Shown piece by piece: positions 9,137 to 18,173 of a stretch of 64,000 nucleotides of DNA. The stretch spans positions 103,680 to 167,679 of the forward strand of contig NZ_JAFGZD010000011.1 of the NCBI RefSeq assembly GCF_017165765.1, read 5' to 3'. A program made the position numbers and the translations under genes. Source of the stretch: Pseudomonas capsici. Its GTDB lineage: Bacteria > Pseudomonadota > Gammaproteobacteria > Pseudomonadales > Pseudomonadaceae. The notes beneath the pieces were generated by a model. The model worked only from the letters and a program-made list of their open reading frames with translations. It did not search any database and had not been told where the DNA came from. Position 1 is the stretch's first letter. Every line of letters starts with the position of its first letter.

Positions 9137-9217
9137 AAGCGAATTCATTCGCGTAGGCAGAGGTTCAAACGACATATCGCTATGGGATGTACCTGCCTCT
9201 CGCGAATAAATTCGCTT
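9137..9217. repeat. Inverted repeat with GCGAAT-type REP arms
   Basis: Arms AAGCGAATTCATTCGCG... (9137-9164) and ...CGCGAATAAATTCGCTT (9191-9217) are imperfect reverse complements, each itself containing a small palindrome. The pair sits between the GST and DUF6124 genes, both of which end towards it, and could also act as a weak bidirectional terminator. It is a different REP family from the GGCAGCTTGCTGGCGAC type elsewhere in the window. Confidence 0.7.
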
Positions 9218-9223
9218 ATACAC

Positions 9224-9442
9224 TCAGGCTCTGCGCACCTCGACATGCGCCAGCGAACGCTCCAGTTCGGCCTTGGCCATGCCGATCAGATGCACGACCG
9301 AAAAGGCCAGATCACGCTTGGGGCCGTTGAGGGTATCGCCGGTTTCATAGGCGGTTGCAGCGGCACAGCGTAGCAGGTCGCTGACGTGCAGCAGGGACTC
9401 TTCCAGTGATGGGAAGGGGGGTGACGGTGTTGAATCGATCAT
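9224..9442 (-). CDS. DUF6124 family small protein
   Basis: A 72-residue protein of unknown function, recognisable as the Pseudomonas DUF6124 type by SLEESLLHVSDLLRCAAATAYETGDTLNGPKRDLAFSVVHLIGMAKAELERSLAHVE (read in pieces: a helical SDLLR core, then LNGxxRxLAFSVVHLI). It has no signal peptide or membrane segment and looks all-helical. The ribosome site CGGAG lies eight bases before the ATG. A long non-coding leader precedes it. A 42-bp copy of its 3' end survives as a relic at 22512-22553. Confidence 0.75.
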   Translation of the reverse strand: MIDSTPSPPFPSLEESLLHVSDLLRCAAATAYETGDTLNGPKRDLAFSVVHLIGMAKAELERSLAHVEVRRA

Positions 9443-9777
9443 TGGGAAAACTCCGATAAAGCCATCGGATGTTTGCTGCTAAACAAACAAGGGTGGCAGC
9501 TTTGACGCGGGTTAGCAGACCGGCAGTTTTCCCAATTCCGGCGCACTCGAAAGTGCCCCACGCAAAGCCGCCATAGCGGAACTTGCGCTGGAAAAACTGA
9601 TTCAGGCTGCTAAACCCGATCGCTGATATTCAGCGACCGACGCAGCCTAGTGTCGGGATTTCACAGGCGCAAGGGCTTGAGATTTTCTAGGAAAGTTCAC
9701 ACAGAAGAAAGGGCAAAGCCTGCCGGAAACGTCCTGCACAGACGGGATTTTCATTAGCTGAGGTAACCGTCTGCCCA
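9443..9777 (-). other. Long structured leader/promoter region of the DUF6124 gene
   Basis: A non-coding stretch upstream of the DUF6124 gene with several structural signals. There is a perfect hairpin TCGCTGA-TAT-TCAGCGA at 9620-9636, enclosed by CCCGAT ... TCGGG. On the minus strand, GTTTAGCAGC occurs twice, with a related TCTGCTAACCCG nearby. CAGTTTTCC and GGAAAAACTG are in inverted orientation. It could be a structured 5' leader or a multi-site operator. No reading frame of note was found. Confidence 0.4.
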
Positions 9778-9811
9778 AAGCCCCCTCCGCAACCTAAGCA
9801 GAAGGGGCTTG
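9777..9811 (-). terminator. Possible terminator downstream of the ALDH gene
   Basis: AAGCCCC and GGGGCTT form a short stem (9778-9784 with 9804-9810), with further partial pairing inside, about 75 bp beyond the ALDH stop codon. The following T-run is short, so this is a weak call. Confidence 0.4.
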
Positions 9812-9884
9812 GACTTGAAAGGCCAGGTCGACAATCACATCCAGCACGTCGACCGCTATCCACCCTCCTCGCTAGCGGGCCGCT

Positions 9885-11378
9885 TTACTCGGACACATCA
9901 ATCCAGATCGTCTTGATTTCGGTGTACTGGTCGTGCGCCCAGATTGACTTGTCACGCCCTCCAAAGCCGGATTCCTTGTAGCCGCCAAATGGAGTGGAGG
10001 CGTCCCCTTCACCGAAGCAGTTGACCGTTACGACACCTGCACGTATCTCACGGGACAACTTGATGGCATGGCGAAGATTGTCGGTGTAGGCCGAAGCCGC
10101 AAGGCCATAAACCGAGTCGTTGGCCAGGGCGATGGCTTCGTCGAGGGTGGTGAATGTCGTGACCGAGAGTACCGGGCCGAAAATCTCTTCCTGAAACAGG
10201 CGGCTGTCGCTACCCACGCCATCGACAACGGTCGGTTCGACAAAAATATCGTCTTCGGTGTTGCCTCCGAAAACAACCTTCAGTTTCTCGGCAGCGGCCT
10301 GCTGAAGGTAGGAACGGACCTTCTCGAAATGCGCCTTGCTGACCAGTGAGCCGACGCGGTTTTCCGGGTCCAGCGGGCTGCCCATTTTCCACTCGCGCAT
10401 TTGCACGCCAATACGCTTGAGCAATTCTTCCTTGATGTCGGCATGGACGATCAGCCGCGAGGAAGCAGAACAGTTTTCACCCATGTTCCAGAACGCGCCA
10501 TTGACCACGTGACTGGCGACCAGATCCAGGTCAGCGACGTCATTCATCACGACCGCCGGATTCTTGCCGCCGCACTCCAGCACAATCCGCTTGAGGTTCG
10601 ATTCCGCCGCGTAGTTGAGGAAACGACGACCGGTGTCTGTCGAACCGGTGAAGCTGACCATGGACACATCCATATGCCGGCCCAATGGCTCGCCCACTTC
10701 CTTGCCGCCTCCCGACAACACGTTGAAAACGCCGGCAGGCACGCCCGCTTCATAAGCCAGTTCGGCGACGCGCAAGGCTGTCAGCGTGGTTTCCTTGGCG
10801 GGCTTGACGATGATGGAGCAGCCCGCAGCGAGCGACGGGCCGATTTTCCAGGCCAGCATCAGCAGCGGAAAATTCCATGGCAGCACCAGTCCCACTACCC
10901 CGATCGCTTCGCGCACCACCAGCGTCAGAGCCCCGGAGCCGACAGGCGCAGTGCTGTCGTAGATCTTGTCGATCAGTTCTGCATGCCAGCGAATCGTGTG
11001 AATGGTTTCGGGAATGTCGGTGAGCTGACACTCGCGAATCGGCTTGCCGCTGTCCAGGCTTTCCATCACGGCCAGTTCGTGAGCGTTCTGCTCCAGCAGA
11101 TCGGCAAAGCGCAGCAGCACTTTCTTGCGCGCACCCGGACTCTGCTTGCTCCAGCGACCATCCTCGAAAGCGTCCCTGGCCTTGGCAACCGCAAAATCCA
11201 CGTCGCTGGCGTCGCAGGCCGTGATCTGGGCAAGCACTTCATTGGTTGCCGGGTTGATGGTGGTAAATGTCTGGCCCGAACGGGAGGTATAGGCCTCTCC
11301 GTTTACGAAGGAAGCTGTCGGAAATTTCAGTTTTTGTGCGATGGCGACATATTCAGCCGCGCCTAGAAGATCAGCCAT
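9885..11378 (-). CDS. NAD(P)-dependent aldehyde dehydrogenase (PuuC-like)
   Basis: Cytosolic enzyme oxidising an aldehyde to the acid, 497 residues, the normal ALDH length. Motifs: VLPWNFPLLMLAWKIGPSLAAG with the substrate-proximal Asn, FTGSTDTGRR for the cofactor, LECGGKNP with the catalytic Glu, and GENCSASSRL with the catalytic Cys. The overall pattern is nearest to gamma-glutamyl-aminobutyraldehyde dehydrogenases (PuuC). Its start overlaps the end of the DapA-family gene by 8 bp, so the two are co-translated. A DAO-type oxidase in the same block could supply its aldehyde; the true substrate is unknown. Confidence 0.92.
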   Translation of the reverse strand: MADLLGAAEYVAIAQKLKFPTASFVNGEAYTSRSGQTFTTINPATNEVLAQITACDASDVDFAVAKARDAFEDGRWSKQSPGARKKVLLRFADLLEQNAHELAVMESLDSGKPIRECQLTDIPETIHTIRWHAELIDKIYDSTAPVGSGALTLVVREAIGVVGLVLPWNFPLLMLAWKIGPSLAAGCSIIVKPAKETTLTALRVAELAYEAGVPAGVFNVLSGGGKEVGEPLGRHMDVSMVSFTGSTDTGRRFLNYAAESNLKRIVLECGGKNPAVVMNDVADLDLVASHVVNGAFWNMGENCSASSRLIVHADIKEELLKRIGVQMREWKMGSPLDPENRVGSLVSKAHFEKVRSYLQQAAAEKLKVVFGGNTEDDIFVEPTVVDGVGSDSRLFQEEIFGPVLSVTTFTTLDEAIALANDSVYGLAASAYTDNLRHAIKLSREIRAGVVTVNCFGEGDASTPFGGYKESGFGGRDKSIWAHDQYTEIKTIWIDVSE

Positions 11379-12282
11379 TGTTCGAACTCCCGATCACTTG
11401 AGCAACTTCACGTTTGAGGGTGGCGATGATGTCCTTCAAGGACTCTTTTTCATGCTCATACAGCGGTTGCAGCGGCGCGCGCACGCTGCCGGTGCTCAAG
11501 CCGTTCAACTCACAGCCAAACTTGATGGACTGGACGAACTTGCCGCTTTCCAGGAAATCCATCAGCGGCATGAAGGCGCTCATGATCCTGCGCCCTTTAT
11601 CAAAGTCCTTTTCGATGACACAGGCTTCGTAGAGCGCGACATGTTCACGCGCAATGAAGTTCGAGCCGGCACATACCCAACTGCGTGCTCCCCAGGCGAA
11701 AAACTCGAGAGCCTGATCATCCCAGCCACAGGAAAGGCTGATGTGTGGATAGTTGCGCGCCAGGTTATGGACTTGGGCCATGTCACCGGAGCTTTCCTTG
11801 ATGGCCACGATATTTCTGGATTCGGAAACGGCCGTGAAATACTCCTGCCCCATGCTGACGCCCATGCGCGCCGGGTAGTTGTAGAGCATGATCGGCAAGT
11901 CGGCAGCGCGGTCGACCGTCAATGCATGAATGGCGTTTTCCTTCTCGGTCGGCAGCGCATAGGGTGGTGACCCCACCAGCAGGGCATCGGCCTTGATGGC
12001 CCGGGCAGCCTTGGCGTATTCGACGGAATCTTCAGTACGAATGGCCCCCGTGCCGATGATCAGCGGCAGGCGACCGGCAATGACATCTTTCGCCTGGGCC
12101 GCAAGTTCCATACGTTCCTGGGACGTGTGGGCGTAGTACTCTCCGGTCGAACCACCAATGATGATTCCATGAACTTTCGATTCGATCAGGTATTCGAGCA
12201 CTTGGGCGAAAGCCGGTTTGTCGATTTCGCCCTTTGCTGTCAGGGGCGTGATTGCCGGGGTGTAGATGCCTTCGAACTTCAT
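11371..12282 (-). CDS. Dihydrodipicolinate synthase (DapA) family lyase/dehydratase
   Basis: A 303-residue (beta/alpha)8 Schiff-base enzyme. The active-site Lys lies in IVAIKESSGD, the catalytic Tyr in IMLYNYPARMG, and the substrate-carboxylate loop is GGSTGEYYAHTSQE, which departs from the DapA GTTGE motif. It is therefore probably not the biosynthetic DapA. Related catabolic members include 5-dehydro-4-deoxyglucarate dehydratase and pyrroline-4-hydroxy-2-carboxylate deaminase, both working before a semialdehyde dehydrogenase, which fits the overlapping downstream ALDH. It lies 77 bp after the MFS gene. The reaction is inferred by class only. Confidence 0.88.
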   Translation of the reverse strand: MKFEGIYTPAITPLTAKGEIDKPAFAQVLEYLIESKVHGIIIGGSTGEYYAHTSQERMELAAQAKDVIAGRLPLIIGTGAIRTEDSVEYAKAARAIKADALLVGSPPYALPTEKENAIHALTVDRAADLPIMLYNYPARMGVSMGQEYFTAVSESRNIVAIKESSGDMAQVHNLARNYPHISLSCGWDDQALEFFAWGARSWVCAGSNFIAREHVALYEACVIEKDFDKGRRIMSAFMPLMDFLESGKFVQSIKFGCELNGLSTGSVRAPLQPLYEHEKESLKDIIATLKREVAQVIGSSNNG

Positions 12283-12359
12283 GTTTTATCTCCACAGTCA
12301 GGTGAATATTTCCCGAGATACGCCCGTCGCGATTTATCGGGACGACTCATTGCCTTGGT

Positions 12360-13691
12360 TCAGTTGCTCAGTGCCGCCGCATCCCGCAAGTTCAATGAAC
12401 GGGTTTCAGGCGCCATGGCCCATGCAGCAATCAGCCCGATGAAAGTGACCACTGCCGCCATGTACATCGTGTTGCCGATACCCAGTGTGTGAAGCGAAAC
12501 AGGCACCAGATAAGTACCGATGGCCGCCCCGACACGCGAGAGTGACGTACCGATCCCCACCGCGAATGCACGGATTTCGGTGGGAAACAGTTCGTTTGGA
12601 TAAACCAGTTGCAGGACCTGGGCGCCACCGATGAAGACGGCATAGGCACCGAAGAGGAAGAGCACCAGCATTTCGTGGCTGTTTGAAAATACCGCCAGCA
12701 GCAATAACGCCAGCCCTGACCACAGGAAGCTGTGAATGAGCATGCTACGTCGGCCAATGGTGTTGATCAGTCTTGTTGCAAGTACGCATCCCACGACAAA
12801 CAACAGCGTGATGGCCATGGAGCCATAGGATGCCCACTCTCCTTTCAGATTCAGCGCCATGAGCACCTTGGGCGCGAAGGCATATACCGCAAAGACCGGA
12901 ATGATCGAGCAGGACCAGAACACCGATACAAAAAACAGACGCTTTCCGTAACCGGAGCGCAGCAGGTCCTGAAAAGACATCTTCTTTTCGTCGGGCTGTT
13001 CAGGCAGATCCCGAAGCGAATAATGCTGGCCATAGACACGCTTGATGACATGCTCGGCTTCGGCATTGCGCCCCTTGCTCAAGAGCCAGCGCGCGGATTC
13101 CGGCGTGCCGATGCGCAACAGTAAAAGCATCAGGCCAATCACGGCAGTGCTTGCCAGCGCGTATCGCCAGGCATCGTCACCACCGGCATTGAGAATCGCA
13201 TTGCCGACGACGTAGGCAAATGCCGCTCCGGTAAACCACAGAATGGTCAAGGCCGCGAGTCTGGGGCCTCGTTGTTTCTTCGGCAGAAACTCCACCAGCA
13301 AGGCGGTGGCCACCGGGTATTCGATCCCCACAGCCAGGCCAATAATGAACCTGAGTGCAAACAGCATGGCGGCAGATTCAACCCAGAATTGCGCCAGCGA
13401 GCAGAGGATGAAAAGTGAAGGCCCAATGAAATAAACAATCTTGCGACCCAGCCTGTCCGTCAGCCAGCCGCCGAGAAAACCGCCGAAAAATACGCCGATC
13501 AATGCCGATGCCGCAATCATGCCCTGCCAGAACTCGGTCAGATCAAGTGCAGCACTTACCTGCAGCATTGCAATACCGATAATGCTCAATACATAACCGT
13601 CGACAAACGAACCGCCTCCGGAGCGGGCGGTCAGTAAACGGTGAAAGTTATTAAGCGCAATATCCTCAACGGAGGTATTAGGATTTGTCAT
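12360..13691 (-). CDS. MFS transporter (sugar-porter-like)
   Basis: Inner-membrane proton-coupled transporter with about 12 hydrophobic helices, 443 residues from the chosen start. The family loop GGWLTDRLGRK follows helix 2, and a long hydrophilic loop lies in the middle (about 200-240). ATG at 13691 is preferred because AGGAG lies seven bases before it; a longer frame begins upstream without a ribosome site. Position in the ALDH/DapA-like block suggests it imports that pathway's substrate. The following gap of 175 bp to the FAD oxidase gene may carry a separate promoter. Confidence 0.88.
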   Translation of the reverse strand: MTNPNTSVEDIALNNFHRLLTARSGGGSFVDGYVLSIIGIAMLQVSAALDLTEFWQGMIAASALIGVFFGGFLGGWLTDRLGRKIVYFIGPSLFILCSLAQFWVESAAMLFALRFIIGLAVGIEYPVATALLVEFLPKKQRGPRLAALTILWFTGAAFAYVVGNAILNAGGDDAWRYALASTAVIGLMLLLLRIGTPESARWLLSKGRNAEAEHVIKRVYGQHYSLRDLPEQPDEKKMSFQDLLRSGYGKRLFFVSVFWSCSIIPVFAVYAFAPKVLMALNLKGEWASYGSMAITLLFVVGCVLATRLINTIGRRSMLIHSFLWSGLALLLLAVFSNSHEMLVLFLFGAYAVFIGGAQVLQLVYPNELFPTEIRAFAVGIGTSLSRVGAAIGTYLVPVSLHTLGIGNTMYMAAVVTFIGLIAAWAMAPETRSLNLRDAAALSN

Positions 13692-13866
13692 TATTATCTC
13701 CTGTGTCGCTTCGTTCATTCGATAGGCTGAAGCGCAAACCCAAAATTCAAACAAATGAAATCCGTCTCGATCGGAAACAGTGAGGCCTCATCGGCAATAC
13801 CAATGAAAAACTGCTAACTTCCAATCAATCGTTTAAATTCGAAAGCACACTTGGCGTATTACTTGA

Positions 13867-15186
13867 TCAACTTTCCTTGCCAGCGCGGCATTGTCCCCAT
13901 AGTAGATTCATGTTGACGCCCGCCGAACGCAGGGGCTCGGGCGGATTCTTGTTCGGGCCGGGAGACGACAGTAAAAAGTCGATCAGTGGATGCGTCTTTC
14001 CCGCCAGCCAGTCTGCAAGCAGAGTGCCCGTCACCGTTCCTCGTGTAACGCCCAGTCCATTGCAACAGAGTGCGCCATACACGTTGTTTGCCAATTGCCC
14101 GAAATGAGCCATGTGATTTCGCGACATGGCCAGCGAGCCGCCCCATGTGTACTCGAAGTTGACATCCGGGAGCATGGGAAACCGGCGATTGAATGATTCC
14201 CTGTGGCGCTGGATAAAACGCTGAAGGTACTTCTGATGACTTTTGCCGTCGGCATTGAAACTGAAACTGTTACGCACCAACAGGCGGTTATCCGTTGTTC
14301 TGCGCAAGGTAGTGCCAAAAGGATCGGCAGGAATGACGCCCCAATAAGGCAGCCCGCCCAGGCGTGCCTGCTCTTCTTCTGTCAGTTGCCGGGTCAGGCT
14401 CGCATACGTGAAGATCGGCAGCATGCGGCCCTTCAAAAAACCAAAGCTCATGCCAAATGCGTTATTGGTCAGCAACAACTTGTCGGCAACGATTCTGCCT
14501 TGCTTATGGATCAGAGTGGTCTTGTCACCGTATTCAACCTCGGTGATCGGAGTGTTCTCGTAAAGTGTCACGTTGGCCGGAAGACTGTCGGCCAGGCCCT
14601 TGACCAGAGCGGCAGGTTGTATGAGCGCAGTACCGGGTGTAAATAAGGCTTTTCGATAAAAGCTCGTGCCAATGTGCTCGGGCAAGTCTTGCCCTTCGAG
14701 CATTTCGTATTCCTGCCCCAACCTGTCAAGACCGCGGCGATAAGCCTCCAGAACAGCGATACCCCGCTCCTCGATGGCAGCCTGATACTTGCCGCAGCTG
14801 CGAAACTGGCACTCGATCTGGTGTTCCTCGACCAGACGCTTGAGGATGGATTGCCCGGTCAGGTTCAATTCCATGCTGATGCGCGCAGTCTTGATATCAC
14901 CGATATAGTCTTCGGCTCCAATATCGTGTGGCAGGTCGATAGCAAAACCTGCATTTCGTCCTGAAGCGCCATAACCGACTTCCTGAGCTTCGATCAGGAC
15001 GATTTCCTCATCCGGGAAGTTCAGTGCAAGTTGACGCGCCGCAGCAAGCCCTGTGAAACCCGCACCGATCACAACCCAGCGAGCGGATCGGACACCGGAG
15101 TGAGACGGACGAGCCATCCTTGGAGGACTTAAATGAAACCAGCCACAACTGGAATCATCGGCTGGGGTGTATCTGACTTTTGCCAT
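13867..15186 (-). CDS. FAD-dependent amino acid/polyamine oxidase (DAO family, PuuB/OrdL-like)
   Basis: A flavoenzyme of 439 residues that probably oxidises an amine or N-substituted amino acid to an imine or aldehyde. The FAD-binding GxGxxG reads WVVIGAGFTGLAAARQLA (about 37-54), followed by GYGASGRNAGF, the motif of glycine oxidase / gamma-glutamylputrescine oxidase relatives. The C-terminal GLGVTRGTVTGTLLADWLAG closes the FAD site. It shares a direction with the MFS, DapA-like and ALDH genes, so it could provide the aldehyde for that ALDH. A paralogue of the same superfamily (AmaA) lies at 37.2-38.5 kb. Confidence 0.9.
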   Translation of the reverse strand: MAKVRYTPADDSSCGWFHLSPPRMARPSHSGVRSARWVVIGAGFTGLAAARQLALNFPDEEIVLIEAQEVGYGASGRNAGFAIDLPHDIGAEDYIGDIKTARISMELNLTGQSILKRLVEEHQIECQFRSCGKYQAAIEERGIAVLEAYRRGLDRLGQEYEMLEGQDLPEHIGTSFYRKALFTPGTALIQPAALVKGLADSLPANVTLYENTPITEVEYGDKTTLIHKQGRIVADKLLLTNNAFGMSFGFLKGRMLPIFTYASLTRQLTEEEQARLGGLPYWGVIPADPFGTTLRRTTDNRLLVRNSFSFNADGKSHQKYLQRFIQRHRESFNRRFPMLPDVNFEYTWGGSLAMSRNHMAHFGQLANNVYGALCCNGLGVTRGTVTGTLLADWLAGKTHPLIDFLLSSPGPNKNPPEPLRSAGVNMNLLWGQCRAGKES

Positions 15187-15292
15187 TTTCGCGACCTGGT
15201 TTCTTTTATAGTTGTAAGTGCCAAAACTTCCCTATGCACAATCCCATCACACAAGTTGCAGTGTTTATTGCATTGAAACCGGTACTTTTCGC

Positions 15293-16015
15293 TCAATAGG
15301 CGACTGTTACATCCAGCCCTTCGGGAGCGGCATATTCGGACATTCTGCGACGCGACAGTTCAAGGTGTGCCCGCACGATATCCCCGGCCAGCGCCGGATC
15401 ATTGTTTTCAATGGCGCTGATCATTTCATCATGCTGTTGAGCGGCCAGATCCAGATCCTTCTGCATGTCGGCAGTGGTTGGATGGCGATAAAAGATTTTC
15501 CCCAGCCGGGCATGATCAATCAGCAAACGCTGCAAACTGGGCATCAGATAAGCGTTATGCGCCATCTTTCCTATTTGCAGATGGAACTCGTCGTTGTAGA
15601 GCACGCGTTTCTCTACATCTTTTTCTTCGATGGCAATGCGGAACAACGCCTGGATGCGTTTCAGTTCCTCGATTTGCGCAGGTGTGGCATGTGTTGCCGC
15701 AAGCTGGGTGGTCGCGATGTAAATCAGCGGCGCAGCCAGGAAAAAACTTCTAAGCGATTGATAACTCATCGACGAAACACGGGCAGCACGATTCGCTTCA
15801 AGATCGATATACCCCTCGGCCGCCATCTGCCGCATGAGTTCACGCACAGGGGGACGAGACAGGCCGAACTCATCGCACAGAGCCAATTCGTCAACCACTG
15901 CGCCGGGTGCCAGTTCCATACTCAGAATCCGGCGTCGCAACGCCTCTCCCAGCACGGTTTTACGGTCAACGGGCTGATCGGTACAAGCCTGTTGATCGAG
16001 TTCTTTTGTGGCCAT
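15293..16015 (-). CDS. GntR family regulator with FCD ligand domain (first of two paralogues)
   Basis: DNA-binding regulator. A winged helix occupies the N-terminal part (LGEALRRRILSMELAPGA, LCDEFGLSRPPVRELMRQMAAEGYIDL) and a helical FadR-type C-terminal domain follows, with metal-binding His residues (FHLQIGKMAHN, IDHARLG, QHDEMISAIENND). ATG at 16015 has AAGG nine bases ahead; a GTG at 16069 would add 18 residues. The protein is strikingly like the GntR protein at 21192-21884, so the two are paralogues. The position just before the FAD oxidase gene on the same strand suggests control of the oxidase/ALDH genes. Confidence 0.88.
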   Translation of the reverse strand: MATKELDQQACTDQPVDRKTVLGEALRRRILSMELAPGAVVDELALCDEFGLSRPPVRELMRQMAAEGYIDLEANRAARVSSMSYQSLRSFFLAAPLIYIATTQLAATHATPAQIEELKRIQALFRIAIEEKDVEKRVLYNDEFHLQIGKMAHNAYLMPSLQRLLIDHARLGKIFYRHPTTADMQKDLDLAAQQHDEMISAIENNDPALAGDIVRAHLELSRRRMSEYAAPEGLDVTVAY

Positions 16016-16248
16016 CGCTAGAAACCTTTGTACGGGTAAGTGAGCACTGTCTACTACCTGCACTTTCACTATAAGACAACATTATTCTTTGTGTCTACAA
16101 TTAAAATACATAGATTTATCAGCTTTGAATGCTCAGTGACGAATGGTTATGAAGCCAGTATTTAATAGACGAAACAGGGCCGAAAAGAGCGGCAATGCCA
16201 CCCTCTTCCATGGATGTGATATCTCTTTGCAGAGTTATCGTTATGGAC

Positions 16249-17262
16249 TTATTTGACCAGCCTGGTTTCCTTGGAAGGTCGATAACCGAAATAGGCGTTG
16301 TAGCACTTGCTGAAGTGGCTGGGAGACACAAAGCCACAGGCAACCGATACTTCGACAATGGTCAACGTCGTGTGTTGAAGCAGGCGACGTGCTTCCGTGA
16401 TTCTCAGGTCCATGTAATAGCGGTGAGGCGCAGTCCCCAACTGTTCCTGGAACAGGCGCTCGATCTGCCGACGAGAACGACCTGCGTAGAGACATAGCGT
16501 CTCCATATCAAGCGGCTCTTCGAGGTTGGCATCCATCAGGTTGATCACCTCCCTCAACGGGCCGCTGACGGAGACATTGAGTGAAGGTTTTACACGCCTG
16601 TAGCGCGATGCCTCGAACGCCAGAATGTCTTCGATTCCATCTGTCAGCGTCTTGTCGTGCCGCCTCTTTATCCACTCCAGAGCCATATAGAACGCCCCTG
16701 TCGGGCTGGACGCCGTCAGTCGGTCGCGATCCACCACAAAGGCTTCGCTGGTGACATGACTGAGCCGGGCGATTTCTGCGAGAGCAGGACGATGCTCCGG
16801 ATGAATCGCACAACGATACTCGTCCAGCAGACCTGCCCGCCCGAGAAACCAGGCACCGTTCCATATTCCGGCCAGTGCAATACCCTGTTCGGACGCGCTC
16901 TGCAGAAGACCGGTCAAGGCATCATCTGCCGTGAGGCTCGTCCGGTATCCGCCGCACACCACCAGCAAGTCCAGGTCTTGTATTTCGACCGGGCTCAAGC
17001 ATGCATCGGGACGAATCACCAGCCCCAGATCACTGATCACCTCGACCTGATTCAGGCCAAAGGTTTTCGTCGCAAACAGCTCGGGCCTCAGCAGATTTGC
17101 CGTGATGATCGTGTCGAGCGCCTGGGTGAAGGCAGGCAAGGAAAAATGCTCCAGCAGCAGAAAGCCTGCCCGAGCCCTGACGGGCACCGCCCCTTCATGA
17201 TCCTTGAGATAACGAAGGTTCTTGCCCTTCATGGCACCACTGAACTGACGTCGCTCTGCCAA
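16249..17262 (-). CDS. GlxA-type AraC regulator (DJ-1/PfpI-like domain plus AraC helix-turn-helix)
   Basis: A 337-residue regulator with an N-terminal amidase-like fold (AGFLLLEHFSLPAFTQALDTI, LDLLVVCGGYRTSL, GIWNGAWFLGRAGLLD) and a C-terminal AraC domain (ETLCLYAGRSRRQIERLFQEQLG, EVSVACGFVSPSHFSKCYNAYFGYRP). The usual DJ-1 nucleophile Cys is replaced, as in many regulators of this type, which bind ligands and do not catalyse. The start appears to be TTG at 17262 with GAGG six bases ahead. Pseudomonas relatives (GbdR, CdhR, ArgR types) control betaine, carnitine or arginine genes, which fits the adjacent betaine-type transporter. Confidence 0.88.
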   Translation of the reverse strand: MAERRQFSGAMKGKNLRYLKDHEGAVPVRARAGFLLLEHFSLPAFTQALDTIITANLLRPELFATKTFGLNQVEVISDLGLVIRPDACLSPVEIQDLDLLVVCGGYRTSLTADDALTGLLQSASEQGIALAGIWNGAWFLGRAGLLDEYRCAIHPEHRPALAEIARLSHVTSEAFVVDRDRLTASSPTGAFYMALEWIKRRHDKTLTDGIEDILAFEASRYRRVKPSLNVSVSGPLREVINLMDANLEEPLDMETLCLYAGRSRRQIERLFQEQLGTAPHRYYMDLRITEARRLLQHTTLTIVEVSVACGFVSPSHFSKCYNAYFGYRPSKETRLVK

Positions 17263-17321
17263 TCTTTGCCTCGCTATGCTTTAACACGTTGATACCTGCA
17301 CCCAGGACGCAGCCGAATCCT

Positions 17322-18173
17322 TCACGCCAGCCTGCGCGCAGAGTGACGCTGCAATGCACCGCGTGACAAGCGATCCAGCAGCAACGCAACCGCCACGATT
17401 GCCAGACCTGCACGCAGTCCGAGCCCCATCTCCATTCGGGTCAGCCCGCGTGTGACTTCCGCACCAAGCCCTCCGGCACCCACCAGCCCCGCCAGCACGA
17501 CCATGGCCAACGACAGCAGGATGCATTGGTTGATCCCCACCAGCAACGTCGGGGCCGCAGTGGGCAACTCGATCTTGAACAGAATCGCACGCGGAGAAGC
17601 GCCCAGAGCCTGACCAAGCTCCAGCAGATCCTTGGGCAACTGCTTGAATGCCAGTGTGGTCAGCCGCAGCATCGGTGGAATGCCATATACGATAGTGGCA
17701 ATGATTGCCGGCACGCGCCCCAGGCTGAACAACATGACCGCCGGGATCAGGTAAACCCAGGGCGGCACGGTCTGCATGATGTTGAGAATCGGCACGAACA
17801 CCGCATCGACACGCTTGAATCGAGCCGCCAGGACGCCCAGAGGAAAGGCAATGCTCACCGAGATCAGCACCGATACCGAAACCAGCGCAATCGTCTGCAT
17901 GGAAGCCACCCACAGCCCCGAAAACAGACAGAACGCCAGCATCAGCGCAGCAAAAACAGCCACCCGCACATTGGCGAAAACAACAGCGAGGATCACGACC
18001 ACACCGATCAGGACATAAGCGTGTGGTGCCAGCAATGCGGTTTCAATGCCGCCCAGCGTGGCTTCGATCACCTTGCTGATCAATACAAACAGACCATGCA
18101 GGTTGGTATTCAACCAGTCGATGGCGGGAGCCATGAATTCGCCGGGAGAAAAACTCAGCTCAGAGAGGCTCAT
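17322..18173 (-). CDS. Glycine-betaine-type ABC transporter permease, second subunit
   Basis: Inner-membrane permease of the ProW/OpuAB class, 283 residues, with about seven helices. The coupling motif lies in the EEA-like loop region (LGQALGASPRAILFKIELPTAAPTLLVGINQCI). It overlaps the other permease gene by 4 bp (ATGA), so the two are made together and most likely form a heterodimer. Related to but clearly different from its neighbour. The substrate should be a quaternary amine or related compatible solute, by family. Confidence 0.9.
   Translation of the reverse strand: MSLSELSFSPGEFMAPAIDWLNTNLHGLFVLISKVIEATLGGIETALLAPHAYVLIGVVVILAVVFANVRVAVFAALMLAFCLFSGLWVASMQTIALVSVSVLISVSIAFPLGVLAARFKRVDAVFVPILNIMQTVPPWVYLIPAVMLFSLGRVPAIIATIVYGIPPMLRLTTLAFKQLPKDLLELGQALGASPRAILFKIELPTAAPTLLVGINQCILLSLAMVVLAGLVGAGGLGAEVTRGLTRMEMGLGLRAGLAIVAVALLLDRLSRGALQRHSARRLA

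Noticed and set aside
11371..12282. Assignment as lysine-biosynthetic DapA
   Set aside because: The substrate loop departs from the DapA motif and the gene overlaps a catabolic ALDH; catabolic DapA-family enzyme is more likely.
15187..15292. Possible sigma-54 promoter (TTGGCAC) before the FAD oxidase gene
   Set aside because: The GC of the -12 element is not at the required distance from the GG, so the match fails.
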